64,000 bases of DNA. Source: Ochrobactrum quorumnocens. GTDB taxonomy: Bacteria > Pseudomonadota > Alphaproteobacteria > Rhizobiales > Rhizobiaceae. Where the stretch lies: positions 1,431,501 through 1,495,500 of the forward strand of contig NZ_CP022603.1 of assembly GCF_002278035.1 (NCBI RefSeq). Reading direction: 5' to 3'. A program made the translations under genes and the position numbers. This document shows positions 33,719 through 42,847 of the stretch, piece after piece. Position 1 is the first letter of the stretch, and every line of letters begins with the position of its first letter. The notes beneath the pieces were generated by a model. It searched no databases. It saw only the letters and a program-made list of their open reading frames with translations, and was not told the DNA's origin.

Positions 33719-34825
33719 TCAGGGACGAACCTTGTTGCGGATCGCGTTGAGATCCTCGGTGCTCATGCCAAACGCGGTTGGAACCGTGATCTTGCCTTCG
33801 GAAATCTCGTCGGAAGCCTTCTTGATGGCATCCTTCATGTCCTGTGAGGCCATGGACGCCATATTGCCGTCCTGTACGATGCCCACAGCGCCTTCCTTCA
33901 GGCCGAGCGCTTCCGCTTTGCCGAATGGCAGATTGCCCTCCTTGAAGCGGTCATAGGCCTGCAAAAGACTGACATCGACGTTCTTCAGAACGGAGCTGAC
34001 AACCTGCTTGGCCATCGCCGGATCGCTGTCCTTGAAGATGCCTTCCTGATCGGAATCAACGCCCAGAACATATTTGCCGGTTTCTTTCGCTGCTGAAAGC
34101 TGGCCAAGGCCGGTCTGGGAGGCAACGACGAAGCCGAGCGCCACATCGGAGCGATATTGTGCGAGGCCGAGTTCCTTGCCCTTTGCCGCATCCATGAAGG
34201 AGCCTGCATAGGAAATGGCGATTTTCACGTCTGGCGACATTGCCTGAGCACCGGCAACATAGCCGACGAGGAAGTCGTTGATGACCGGAATGTCCATGCC
34301 GCCGAGGAAGCCGAGATTCTTGCCGACATCACCAAGCTTGCCTTGCTTGAGAAGCTCTGCCGCAAGCATACCGCCCAGGTAAGAACCTTCGTTCTGCTTG
34401 TACTGGATCGAATAGACGTTGTCGTAGCCGCCTTCTTCATAAGGCACGCTTGCATCATAAAGGACATATTTCTTGTCCGGATACTGCTGCGCGACTGAGC
34501 CTACGGTTTCCGACATCTGATAGGTGCCGCCGATGATCAGGTCCCAGTCCTGTTCGGACGCATCAAGGAAAACCGGCTCCCATTTGGTCGGATCGTCACC
34601 GATTTCCAAAATCTTGGTTTCGACGTCGTCGCCGTATTTGTCCTTGATCATCTTCATGCCATTGGCAGCGGAATCGAAGAAGGATTTATCGCCGAGCGCG
34701 CCGTTGATGATGAGCAGGATCTTGTCCTGCGCTTGCGCTGCCGTGGTGGCAACAGTGCCCATCGCTGTGGAAGCGGCGAGCGCAAAAGCAAGATGAAACA
34801 TTCCCCGTCTGGTGGACTTGAACAC
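33719..34825 (-). CDS. BMP-family substrate-binding protein (nucleoside/purine importer)
   Basis: A 368-residue protein with a signal peptide (cleavage near TAAQAQ) and the BMP/PnrA-like opening LLIINGALGDKSFFDSAANGM, followed by DLIIGGTYQMSETVGSVA and NLGFLGGMDIPVINDFLVGYVAGA. Not a lipoprotein, since there is no lipobox Cys. PnrA-like proteins bind purine nucleosides. It is the first gene of the importer operon; the 184-bp gap to the IclR gene probably holds its promoter. Confidence 0.9.
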   Translation of the reverse strand: MFKSTRRGMFHLAFALAASTAMGTVATTAAQAQDKILLIINGALGDKSFFDSAANGMKMIKDKYGDDVETKILEIGDDPTKWEPVFLDASEQDWDLIIGGTYQMSETVGSVAQQYPDKKYVLYDASVPYEEGGYDNVYSIQYKQNEGSYLGGMLAAELLKQGKLGDVGKNLGFLGGMDIPVINDFLVGYVAGAQAMSPDVKIAISYAGSFMDAAKGKELGLAQYRSDVALGFVVASQTGLGQLSAAKETGKYVLGVDSDQEGIFKDSDPAMAKQVVSSVLKNVDVSLLQAYDRFKEGNLPFGKAEALGLKEGAVGIVQDGNMASMASQDMKDAIKKASDEISEGKITVPTAFGMSTEDLNAIRNKVRP

Positions 34826-35009
34826 AACAGAACTCCATTTTTATAACAATATAGAGATGGAATTTCTGCTTTGGGCTTATCGCCTCTTTCTACAGATCCC
34901 CCACACTTGCTCGATCAAACGACGGCGCATGGTGCAAGTCAATCTCCAATTTAGGGGGCTGCTGTGGACAAGGTAAGGCTATTGCGTCGAAACCTGTTAA
35001 AGCTTTCGA

Positions 35010-35840
35010 TTATTTCACGAGCGCCTGGCTTGGGTGGCGCAGAGTGGGATCAAAAGGATTGAGTTTCTCGGTAATAATGGCTGCTTCCTTACGTAAAAGC
35101 TCGGTGATCGTGTGCTGACGTTTTTCTGTTAATCGTGAAGCCAAAGTGCCGATACTGAGTGCCGCTACTGCTTCGCCATTGCGATTGAGCACAGGAACGC
35201 CAAGGCCTGCCATGCCGTCGATCATGTTGAAGTTGAAGGTGGATGCACCGGTTTCGCGCACTTCCGCAATCATGATGCGAAGATCAACTTCGTCAATGGT
35301 GGCCTTGTCCAGAATGCGGGGCATGTTGAAGCGAATGATGGCTTCGCGCTCTTCTTCCGGCAGAAAGGACAGAATGGCGAGACTGCCCTGACCGATGCCG
35401 AGCGGCACTTTGCCGCCGATATCGCCGGTATAGGAGCGGATCGGAAACGGGCCTTCCACGCGATCAAGACAGACGGCATCGAAATTGCTGCGCACCAGCA
35501 AAAAGACGGTATCATTGAACGTCGTTGAAAGCCGCAGGAGCGACGGGCGCGCAAGGCTTAGAATGCCATCGCGCTGACGGGCCTGGGCTGCCATGGCGAA
35601 AAAGTCCAACGACAGGCGATAGGCTTTCTTGTCGGGAAGCTGCTCGACAAGGTCCTCGGCAATCAGCGTCTTCAACAATCGATGTGCCGATGGCTGGCTC
35701 AATTCGAGATCGCGCGCCAGATCGATGAGCCGAACGCCGTCTTCCGTGCTGGCCGCCAGACCTTTTAAAATATGAATTGCCTTCACCAGACTTGAGTTAA
35801 GCGAGGCACCAGATTTCGTATTCTCTGATATATCATCCAT
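35010..35840 (-). CDS. IclR-family transcriptional regulator
   Basis: A 276-residue IclR protein: winged helix at residues 15-80 (LIDLARDLELSQPSAHRLLKTL) and an effector domain with GIGQGSLAILSFLPEEER and MIDGMAGLGVPVLNRNGEAVAALSIG. It is oriented with the nucleoside-importer operon downstream and divergent from the oxidoreductase/ABC operon starting at 36202, so it could control either or both. Effectors of this family are usually small metabolites of the regulated pathway. Confidence 0.9.
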   Translation of the reverse strand: MDDISENTKSGASLNSSLVKAIHILKGLAASTEDGVRLIDLARDLELSQPSAHRLLKTLIAEDLVEQLPDKKAYRLSLDFFAMAAQARQRDGILSLARPSLLRLSTTFNDTVFLLVRSNFDAVCLDRVEGPFPIRSYTGDIGGKVPLGIGQGSLAILSFLPEEEREAIIRFNMPRILDKATIDEVDLRIMIAEVRETGASTFNFNMIDGMAGLGVPVLNRNGEAVAALSIGTLASRLTEKRQHTITELLRKEAAIITEKLNPFDPTLRHPSQALVK

Positions 35841-36201
35841 AAAGTTGCATCCAAATTCTGTATTTTGAAAGAAATATATAATTTATTCCGAAATTGAAAA
35901 TTATAATTTGTAATCGTTCAAAATTTTCTGCCATTTGAAATCGTCGCCAATGGGAAGGTCAGGCAAGGCATTGAATGGATGCCGAGCGGATCGGCGGTGT
36001 TTGCTTCAGACTTGGGGAACGCTGCGGCTGCACAAGCGGTCGAACGGTCATGCGTTCAAACAATCAGGTCCGATAAGCGCTCAAATGCGCGATCAAGCCG
36101 CTCCCCTCAGCCAGTCCTATGAAGAGGCGACGTGAACCAATATCGCGGCGCTTCCGTTCCCCCACTTTGACTGGCGGAAGTCTTGCCGAGAGGGAGACGC
36201 A
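35841..36201. promoter_or_regulatory. divergent gap between iclR-type gene and ABC/oxidase operon
   Basis: The left 90 bp are very AT-rich with several dyad-like pieces (attttgaaagaaat, tccgaaattgaaaatt), a likely promoter/operator zone. The rest is ordinary composition with a short open frame at 35935-36135 that does not resemble a protein. AGAGGGAG precedes the start at 36202. Confidence 0.4.
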
Positions 36202-37248
36202 ATGAGCTTTTTGACCCTTTCCAATATTTCCCGTTACTACGGCAAGTTCGCAGCCGTTGATAACTTCAATCTGGAGATTGAAAAGGGAGAGTTCATTTCA
36301 CTTCTCGGTCCCTCGGGTTGCGGCAAAACCACGACATTGCAGATGATCGCCGGTCTTGTGCCACCATCATCAGGTGCGATTACGCTCGATGGACGCGATA
36401 TCACCCGGCTGGCTCCTGCCAAGCGAGAGTTGGGTGTGGTGTTCCAGAGCTATGCGCTGTTTCCGCATATGACGGTTGCGCAGAATGTCAGCTTCGGTCT
36501 GGAAATGCGCAAAGTGCCAAAGGCGGAACGCGAAAAGCGTGTACGCGATGTGCTGGAACTGGTTCGCCTGAGCGCATTGGCCGAGCGCTATCCGCGCGAA
36601 ATGTCGGGCGGTCAGCGTCAGCGCGTCGCCATCGCGCGCGCGCTGGTCATCAACCCGCCGGTGCTTTTGCTTGATGAACCTCTGTCCAATCTTGATGCGC
36701 AGCTGCGCGAAGAAATGCAGTTTGAACTGCGCCGCATCCAGCGCACCGTTGGCATTACCACCATCATGGTGACCCACGATCAGGCCGAAGCGCTGTCGAT
36801 CAGCGACCGCATCGTGGTGATGGAAAAGGGTGTGATTACGCAGGTTGATGCGCCTTACAAGCTCTATGAGCACCCGCATAACCACTTTATTTCCAACTTT
36901 GTTGGCAAGTCGAACTTCCTGAAGGCGCAGGCCGATGGTGCGACTGTTTCGGTTGCCGAAACCGATATTCGCTTTCCGTCAGCTGACCAGAGCGTTTCGG
37001 GTGAAGTTTCGGTATTCATTCGCCCGGAAAAAGTCCATCTCGTTGATGCAGGCGAAGGCCAGATCAGCGGCGAGGTGACAACACGCTACTTCATGGGCAG
37101 CCAGTGGCTGCTCGGTGTATCGACCAAGGCTGGTCAGCTTTCCGTGGCTTTGCCAAATCTGGGCAATCCACCTCCTGCGGAAGGTACAACGGTTGGTCTT
37201 GCCTGGAACCATGAAGATTGCCGCATCCTGAATGCAGGAGCGAACTGA
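36202..37248 (+). CDS. PotA-type ABC transporter ATP-binding protein
   Basis: A 348-residue ATPase of the spermidine/putrescine/iron(III) class: Walker A GPSGCGKTT, Q-loop FQSYALFPHMTVAQN, signature MSGGQRQRVAIARAL, Walker B VLLLDEPLSNLDA, and a C-terminal TOBE domain from about residue 270 (VFIRPEKVHLVDAG). First gene of a seven-gene plus-strand operon; a strong AGAGGGAG precedes it. Confidence 0.9.
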   Translation: MSFLTLSNISRYYGKFAAVDNFNLEIEKGEFISLLGPSGCGKTTTLQMIAGLVPPSSGAITLDGRDITRLAPAKRELGVVFQSYALFPHMTVAQNVSFGLEMRKVPKAEREKRVRDVLELVRLSALAERYPREMSGGQRQRVAIARALVINPPVLLLDEPLSNLDAQLREEMQFELRRIQRTVGITTIMVTHDQAEALSISDRIVVMEKGVITQVDAPYKLYEHPHNHFISNFVGKSNFLKAQADGATVSVAETDIRFPSADQSVSGEVSVFIRPEKVHLVDAGEGQISGEVTTRYFMGSQWLLGVSTKAGQLSVALPNLGNPPPAEGTTVGLAWNHEDCRILNAGAN

Positions 37249-37250
37249 TC

Positions 37251-38138
37251 ATGAGCGCCGTTTCACAGACAACGTCCGGGGAAACAAAAGAGCGGCGGAA
37301 TTATTTGCCGTTATTCCTGACCGGACCTTCCACCCTGTTGTTCTTCGCGCTGGTGCTTTTGCCCCTGGCGCTGACCGTCATGCTGTCGTTCAACTCGTAC
37401 AGCTATGACAAGGGCATTCAGGACGTCTTCACCGTCGCCAATTACACGCAGGTGCTTCAGGACCCTTATTACCTCAACATCTTCTGGCGCACATTGCGGC
37501 TTGCGCTGATTACCACGGTGATTGCAGTCATTATCGGCGTGCCGGAAGCCTATATTCTTTCGAACATGCGCGCGCCTTGGCGCTCGATCTTCCTGTTGGT
37601 CATCATCGGGCCGCTTCTGGTTTCGGTTGTGGTGCGTACATTCGGCTGGAGTATGCTTTTAGGCCGCAATGGTCTCGTCAACAGCACGCTTGAACTGCTG
37701 GGCCTGCCCGCAGCGCAGATCCTTTATACCGAAACCGCAATCGTGATTGGTCTTGTGCATATCATGCTGCCATTCATGGTGATCCCGGTCTGGACCGTGC
37801 TGCAAAAGCTTGATCCGACGGTTGAAGCTGCAGCGCTGACACTGGGTGCCTCGCGTTTTACAGCACTTCGTCGCGTGGTGTTCCCACAGGCCGTTCTTGG
37901 CATTTTGTCTGGTAGCCTGATCGTCTTCGCGCTCTCGGCAAGCTCGTTCGCAATCCCCGGTCTGTTGGGTGGTCGCCGTCTCAAGATGGCGGCAACGGTT
38001 GTCTATGACGAGTTCCTGATTGAGCTCAACTGGCCGCTTGGTGCCGCCATCGCGATCATCGTTCTCCTCGCCAATCTCATCATCATGATTGCCTATAATC
38101 GCATGCTCGAAGGGCAAGCGAGAAAGAAGCTGGGGTAA
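37251..38138 (+). CDS. PotB-type ABC transporter permease
   Basis: A 295-residue permease with the PotB/AfuB pattern: hydrophobic segments starting PLFLTGPSTLLFFALVLL, and the EAA loop AAALTLGASRFTALRRVVFPQAVLGILSG. ATG 37251 lies 2 bp after the ATPase stop; the frame opens earlier inside that gene. Confidence 0.9.
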   Translation: MSAVSQTTSGETKERRNYLPLFLTGPSTLLFFALVLLPLALTVMLSFNSYSYDKGIQDVFTVANYTQVLQDPYYLNIFWRTLRLALITTVIAVIIGVPEAYILSNMRAPWRSIFLLVIIGPLLVSVVVRTFGWSMLLGRNGLVNSTLELLGLPAAQILYTETAIVIGLVHIMLPFMVIPVWTVLQKLDPTVEAAALTLGASRFTALRRVVFPQAVLGILSGSLIVFALSASSFAIPGLLGGRRLKMAATVVYDEFLIELNWPLGAAIAIIVLLANLIIMIAYNRMLEGQARKKLG

Positions 38139-38143
38139 CCGCA

Positions 38144-38938
38144 ATGACAAAGAACGGTCCTTTCGCACTCTTCTTTCACACGCTGGTCGTCATCTTCATG
38201 CTGGCGCCGATGGTTGTGGTCTGCCTTGTGGCGTTCACGCCGGAAAACACACTGTCCATGCCATGGAACGGCTTGTCGCTGCGCTGGTTCAAGGCGGTGT
38301 TTGCGCATAATGATTTCATGACTTCGTTCTCGAACTCGCTGAAGCTCGCCTTCTTCTCGGCGACGATTTCAACACTGCTTGCTGTTCCTTCCGGCCTTGC
38401 AATCGCTCAGTACAAGTTTCGGGGGCGTGATGCGCTCAATGCGTTGTTTCTCTCGCCGCTGATCATCCCGCATCTGGTGCTGGGCGTCGCGTTTTTGCGC
38501 CTGTTCTCGCTGATGGGCCTGACCGGCTCGTTCGCATGGCTGGTGGCAACCCACGTGATCGTCGTCACACCTTATGCGCTGCGTCTGATTCTGGCATCGC
38601 TGAGCGGTATGGATCGCAATGCGGAAAATGCAGCCCGCACTTTGGGTGCCGGTGAATGGACAGTGTTCCGCCGCGTTACGCTGCCACTTTTGCTGCCGGG
38701 GTTGTCGGGCGGCTGGTTGCTTGCCTTCATCAATTCATTCGATGAACTGACCATGTCGATCTTCGTCACCTCGCCATCAACCGTCACGTTGCCGGTGCGC
38801 ATGTATATGTATGCAAGCGAATCCATCGATCCGATGATGGCTGCGGTGTCGGCGCTGATGATCCTGGTTGCGACTGTGACCATGGTGATTATCGACCGCC
38901 TGTTTGGTCTCGACCGCGTCCTCGTGGGCAAGGGCTGA
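38144..38938 (+). CDS. PotC-type ABC transporter permease
   Basis: A 264-residue permease: AFTPENTLSMPWNGLSLRWF near the N-terminus and the EAA loop AARTLGAGEWTVFRRVTLPLLLPGLSGG. It starts 5 bp after the preceding permease and together they form the channel of the importer. Confidence 0.9.
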   Translation: MTKNGPFALFFHTLVVIFMLAPMVVVCLVAFTPENTLSMPWNGLSLRWFKAVFAHNDFMTSFSNSLKLAFFSATISTLLAVPSGLAIAQYKFRGRDALNALFLSPLIIPHLVLGVAFLRLFSLMGLTGSFAWLVATHVIVVTPYALRLILASLSGMDRNAENAARTLGAGEWTVFRRVTLPLLLPGLSGGWLLAFINSFDELTMSIFVTSPSTVTLPVRMYMYASESIDPMMAAVSALMILVATVTMVIIDRLFGLDRVLVGKG

Positions 38939-38954
38939 TAGGGGCGCACATATC

Positions 38955-39263
38955 ATGGCGGTTACAGTTTCGCCTTTAACGGCTCAGTTCCGCAGGCGGT
39001 ATCGTCTCAATGAACAGCCGATTGGCTTCCTGCTCGATGGCGCCCCCTTTGAGGGACGCCGTGGAGACACAGTGCTAACAGCTATTCTCTCGGTGCAGGG
39101 TAAAGTGCGTCATACAGAATTTACCGGTGAGCCGCGTGCAGGCTTCTGCCTCATTGGTGCGTGTCAGGATTGTCATGTCATGACGGTGGAAGGCAAACGC
39201 CTGCGCGCCTGTACAACGCTGCTTGAAGACGGCATGGAATTTGTGACAGGAGCAGCGCTATGA
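38955..39263 (+). CDS. 2Fe-2S subunit of an HcnA/opine-oxidase-like dehydrogenase
   Basis: A 102-residue protein with a plant-type-like 2Fe-2S pattern: GFCLIGACQDCHVMTVEGKRLRAC, i.e. C-x4-C-x2-C-x11-C. Small subunits of this kind (HcnA, OoxA-associated, hydroxyproline dehydrogenase gamma) join an FAD/BFD-type subunit and a DAO-type subunit. It starts at ATG 38955, 16 bp after the permease, and overlaps the next gene by 4 bp. Confidence 0.88.
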   Translation: MAVTVSPLTAQFRRRYRLNEQPIGFLLDGAPFEGRRGDTVLTAILSVQGKVRHTEFTGEPRAGFCLIGACQDCHVMTVEGKRLRACTTLLEDGMEFVTGAAL

Positions 39264-40654
39264 CTGTAGCTCTCGCGCCTGTCATTGTTGGGGCTGGCCC
39301 TGCGGGCATTCGCGCCGCAGAAATGCTGGTGAAAGCCGGTCATCGTCCGATTGTGCTTGATGAGGGCATGCGTGCTGGGGGACAGATTTACCGTCGTCCA
39401 CCTTTCGATGACGGTCGCAGCTATAAAGCGCGTTATGGTTCGGAAGCCCATAAGGCGAAAGCGCTGCACACGACCTTCGATCATTTGCGCGACGCAGTTG
39501 ATTATCGTCCCGAAACGCTGGTCTGGAACATTTCACGCGACAATGGCAACAGCCTTGATCTCCTGACGGACGGGGTTCATACGCAACTTCCCTTCAGCCA
39601 TTTGTTGCTTGCGACGGGGGCTACAGATCGTGTCTTGCCGTTTTCAGGCTGGACCAAGCCGGGTGTCTATACGCTCGGTGCCTCGCAAACGGCGCTGAAA
39701 GCACAAGGCTGCACAATCGGCGAGCGCGTTGTCTTCATGGGGTCCGGGCCGCTGCTTTATCTCGTTGCGTGGCAATACCACCATGCCGGTGCGAAGGTTG
39801 CGGCAGTTCTGGATACTGCTCCCTTCCGTTCGAAACTTTATCTCGCGCATCTTGCCCTGCACACGCCGCGCATTGTGGCGCTCGGTGCTTACTATGGCTT
39901 CCGCCTGATGCTTGGTGGCGTGCCGGTCCATTACAATGTGCGGCCTGAACAAGTGTTGGGCGAGGGCCACGTCGAGGGTATTCGGTATCAAAAGGCTGGC
40001 CGCAGCCGGGAAATCGAATGCGATGCGCTGGCCTACGGTTTTGCATTGCGTCCCGAGACCCAGCTTGCTGATCTTGCCGGTTGTGAATTTGGCTTTGAAG
40101 ATCGTGACCGTGCCTGGCTTCCTGTCGCGGACCCGCTTGGCCGGACCAGTCAGGCCGGGGTTTATGTTGCGGGCGATGGTGCAGGTATTGCAGGCGCAGA
40201 TGCGGCTGAAATTCGTGGGACATTGGCGGCGATTGCCATGATCCGTGATCTTGGGGGTACGGCGGACACGACGCTCGAACGCCGTCTTCTTGGCGAGCTT
40301 GATGCGATCTATCGTCAACGTCTGATCGTGGAGAAGGTTTTTCCATTTCCGCGCGATTGGTTTGAAACGGTTGGTCAGGACGTAACGCTCTGCCGTTGCG
40401 AAGAGATTAAGCTCAGCGAAGCCCGCGCGGTGATCAGTGACGGCAATACAAGCGAGATCAATCGACTGAAAGCGCTGAGCCGTGTGGGTATGGGCCGTTG
40501 TCAGGGCCGTATGTGCTCGGCTGCTGCGGCCGAACTTCTGGCAGCAATGCAGGATAAATCTCCATCGGAAGCAGGCCGCATTCGCGCACAGGCTCCGGTC
40601 AAGCCGATCCCGCTTGGCTTCGGCGCAAAATCTGCGCACGAGATGCGGTCATGA
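39260..40654 (+). CDS. FAD-dependent oxidoreductase with BFD-like 2Fe-2S domain (HcnB/OoxA-like)
   Basis: A 464-residue pyridine-nucleotide-type flavoprotein. The N-terminus has the dinucleotide fold VIVGAGPAGIRAAEML, then LATGATDRVLPFSGW and VYVAGDGAGIAGADAAEIRG. The C-terminus has LCRCEEIKLSEARAVI..LSRVGMGRCQGRMCS, four Cys of a BFD-like cluster. This is the alpha-type subunit of opine, hydroxyproline or HCN-synthase-like enzymes. Coupled by 4-bp overlaps to both neighbours. Confidence 0.9.
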   Translation: MTVALAPVIVGAGPAGIRAAEMLVKAGHRPIVLDEGMRAGGQIYRRPPFDDGRSYKARYGSEAHKAKALHTTFDHLRDAVDYRPETLVWNISRDNGNSLDLLTDGVHTQLPFSHLLLATGATDRVLPFSGWTKPGVYTLGASQTALKAQGCTIGERVVFMGSGPLLYLVAWQYHHAGAKVAAVLDTAPFRSKLYLAHLALHTPRIVALGAYYGFRLMLGGVPVHYNVRPEQVLGEGHVEGIRYQKAGRSREIECDALAYGFALRPETQLADLAGCEFGFEDRDRAWLPVADPLGRTSQAGVYVAGDGAGIAGADAAEIRGTLAAIAMIRDLGGTADTTLERRLLGELDAIYRQRLIVEKVFPFPRDWFETVGQDVTLCRCEEIKLSEARAVISDGNTSEINRLKALSRVGMGRCQGRMCSAAAAELLAAMQDKSPSEAGRIRAQAPVKPIPLGFGAKSAHEMRS

Positions 40655-41790
40655 CAAAGCACCTTCAGGCTGATGCTTTGATTATCGGCGGTGGAATTGT
40701 TGGCGGTTCAGCGGCGCTTTTCATGCGCCAAGCCGGGTTGTCGGTTATCCTTCTCGACAAAGGCTTCTGTGGTGCGCAGGCAAGCGGCGTCAATTATGGC
40801 GGCGTGCGCAGGCAGGGTCGCGAACCTGAGCAAATCCCTTTGTCGCAGCGTTCGTTTGATCTCTGGGCGCGTCTGTCGGAACTCATTGGCATCGACGGCG
40901 AATATGTTCGCAGCGGTCATTTGAAACTTGCACGTACGCCAGAGAGCTTTGCGTCTCTTGAAGCCTATGCGGAACGGGTCAGGCCGCTTGGACTTGAGCT
41001 GGAACTGATTGGTGGCAACGCCGTGAAAGAGCGCTTTCCATGGCTGACGGGTGATGTGGCTGGCGCCTCGCTTTGTGCGGAAGATGGTCACGCAAATCCG
41101 CGTCTTGTTTCGCCTGCCTTTGCGCGCGCTGCAAAGGCTCTGGGTGCAACGGTACTGGAAAATACGCCTGTCCACGAAGTGCAGACAACAGGTGATGGTT
41201 TCGCGGCGCTGGCGGGTGACGGCATCGAAATTCGTGCAAGCATGGTCTTCAATTGCGCAGGTGCCTGGTCGGACCGCTTTGCAGCATCCTTTGGCGAGCC
41301 GGTTCCATTGAAGCGGATTTATCCCTCGATGGTGGTGACCGAGCCGATGCCTTTGCGCTTGCCGATGAGTCTCGGCGAAGAGGGCGGTGGTTTCTATGGT
41401 CGTCAGGTCACGCGTGGCAATTATGTGATGGGTGGCGGGCGTGCAACGCCGCTTGAAAACCCGGATTTCTCGCGTCCTTCTGTCAATGCTGCATCATCTG
41501 TGATGCTGCGAGCCATCGAACTGTTTCCGCATCTTCAGCATGCGCAAGTCATCCGCTTCTGGTCGGGGACCGAAGCCGAGATGCCGGATGATAATCCGGT
41601 TATCGGGCCAAGCGGCCGCGTCAAAAACCTCTTTCATGGCTTCGGCTTTAACGGTGCGGGTTTTCAGACCGGGCCTGCCGTCGGCGCTGTGCTGTGCGAT
41701 CTGGCCGTCAGAGGCGAGACAGAAACACCGATCGAGGCTTTCTCGATCAATCGATTTAACCATCCAACCTCAAATCACAAAGGGAACTAG
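40651..41790 (+). CDS. FAD-dependent amine/amino-acid dehydrogenase (DAO family, HcnC/OoxB-like)
   Basis: A 379-residue DAO-family flavoprotein: ADALIIGGGIVGGSAALFM (FAD fold), GVRRQGREPEQIPLSQRS, VFNCAGAWSDRFA and the C-terminal FHGFGFNGAGFQTGPAVG. It is the catalytic beta-type subunit, oxidising a C-N bond of the substrate. With the two preceding genes it makes a three-subunit membrane-linked dehydrogenase. Substrate is probably an opine, N-methyl or D-amino acid or hydroxyproline-like compound; the sequence alone cannot settle which. Confidence 0.9.
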   Translation: MTKHLQADALIIGGGIVGGSAALFMRQAGLSVILLDKGFCGAQASGVNYGGVRRQGREPEQIPLSQRSFDLWARLSELIGIDGEYVRSGHLKLARTPESFASLEAYAERVRPLGLELELIGGNAVKERFPWLTGDVAGASLCAEDGHANPRLVSPAFARAAKALGATVLENTPVHEVQTTGDGFAALAGDGIEIRASMVFNCAGAWSDRFAASFGEPVPLKRIYPSMVVTEPMPLRLPMSLGEEGGGFYGRQVTRGNYVMGGGRATPLENPDFSRPSVNAASSVMLRAIELFPHLQHAQVIRFWSGTEAEMPDDNPVIGPSGRVKNLFHGFGFNGAGFQTGPAVGAVLCDLAVRGETETPIEAFSINRFNHPTSNHKGN

Positions 41791-41791
41791 C

Positions 41792-42847
41792 ATGAAAAGG
41801 CAACACATGACTGCAATGTCCGCGCTCGCGCTTGGCCTGTCAGCAGCTTTCGTTTCGGGCGCGTCCGCTCAGACGAAGACGCTTTATATTGGCATGAACG
41901 GTGGCAATATGGAGCGCGCTTATACCGAAAACGTGCTGCCGGAATTCGAGAACGCCAACGATGTAAAGGTCGTTGTCGTGCCGGGTACATCTGCCGATAT
42001 TCTCGCCAAGGCGACCGCGCAGAAAGACAATCCGCAGATGCACGTTATGCTGCTCGATGACGGTGTAATGGTGCGCGCAATCAATGCAGGCCTTTGCCAG
42101 AAAATCTCCGATGATCCGGTTCTCGCCGACATTCAGCCAGCGGCACGTCTCAAGGATGACATGGCAATCGGCGTCGATATGGGCATGACCGGCATCGCTT
42201 ATAACAAGAAGCTATTCGACGAAAAAGGCTGGGCCGCGCCAACCTCATGGATGGATTTCGCCGACGAGAAATACAACAAGGCTGTTGTTTTTCAGTCTGC
42301 GTCCGCTTCGACCTTCGGCCTTCATGCATTCCTGATGTTTAACCGTATTCAGGGTGGCGACGACAAGAACCTTGAGCCGGGCTTTGAGAAGTTCCCGGAT
42401 CTGATCGGCAAGAACGTTCTGGAATTCATCCCGTCATCGGCAAAGATTTCGGAAATGGTTCAGACTGGTGAAGCTGCAATCTTCCCGCTGACACCAACCG
42501 GTGTGAATAACCTCAAGGACAAGGGCATTCCGGTTGAATACGCCCAGCCGAAGGAAGGCTCAGTCGTTCTCGCTGTCACCGAATGCGTTCTGGCTGGCAA
42601 CAACGAACCAGAACTGAGCCAGAAGCTCGCCCATTATCTGCTTTCAGCCGATGCTCAGAGCAAGGCGCTTGATCATGGCAATGTGATCCCGTCAAACCAG
42701 AAGGCCAAGGCCGGTTCGCCAGACGCGCAGGCCAAGCTCGATGCGTTCAACGGTTACATGAAGACAGCCAACACGCTTGATTGGGATGCCGTCAACGAAG
42801 GTCGTCAGCAGCTAAACAACCGCTGGAACCGTACGATCGAACAATAA
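41792..42847 (+). CDS. periplasmic substrate-binding protein of the PotABC-type importer
   Basis: A 351-residue protein with a signal peptide (cleavage at GASAQ) and the PotD/Fbp-like opening LYIGMNGGNMERAYTENVLPEFENAND, then GVDMGMTGIAYNKKLFDEKGW. ATG 41792 has AAAGGGA upstream; the frame opens much earlier only as a shadow of the oxidase gene. It is last in the operon, unusual for a binding protein, but the set ATPase-permease-permease-binding protein is complete. Confidence 0.9.
   Translation: MKRQHMTAMSALALGLSAAFVSGASAQTKTLYIGMNGGNMERAYTENVLPEFENANDVKVVVVPGTSADILAKATAQKDNPQMHVMLLDDGVMVRAINAGLCQKISDDPVLADIQPAARLKDDMAIGVDMGMTGIAYNKKLFDEKGWAAPTSWMDFADEKYNKAVVFQSASASTFGLHAFLMFNRIQGGDDKNLEPGFEKFPDLIGKNVLEFIPSSAKISEMVQTGEAAIFPLTPTGVNNLKDKGIPVEYAQPKEGSVVLAVTECVLAGNNEPELSQKLAHYLLSADAQSKALDHGNVIPSNQKAKAGSPDAQAKLDAFNGYMKTANTLDWDAVNEGRQQLNNRWNRTIEQ

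Noticed and set aside
35935..36135. 66-codon frame in the iclR/ABC gap
   Set aside because: Composition and sequence do not look protein-like and there is no ribosome site.
39644..40639. 331-codon minus-strand open frame opposite the FAD oxidoreductase
   Set aside because: Antisense shadow of a gene with clear FAD and cluster motifs.
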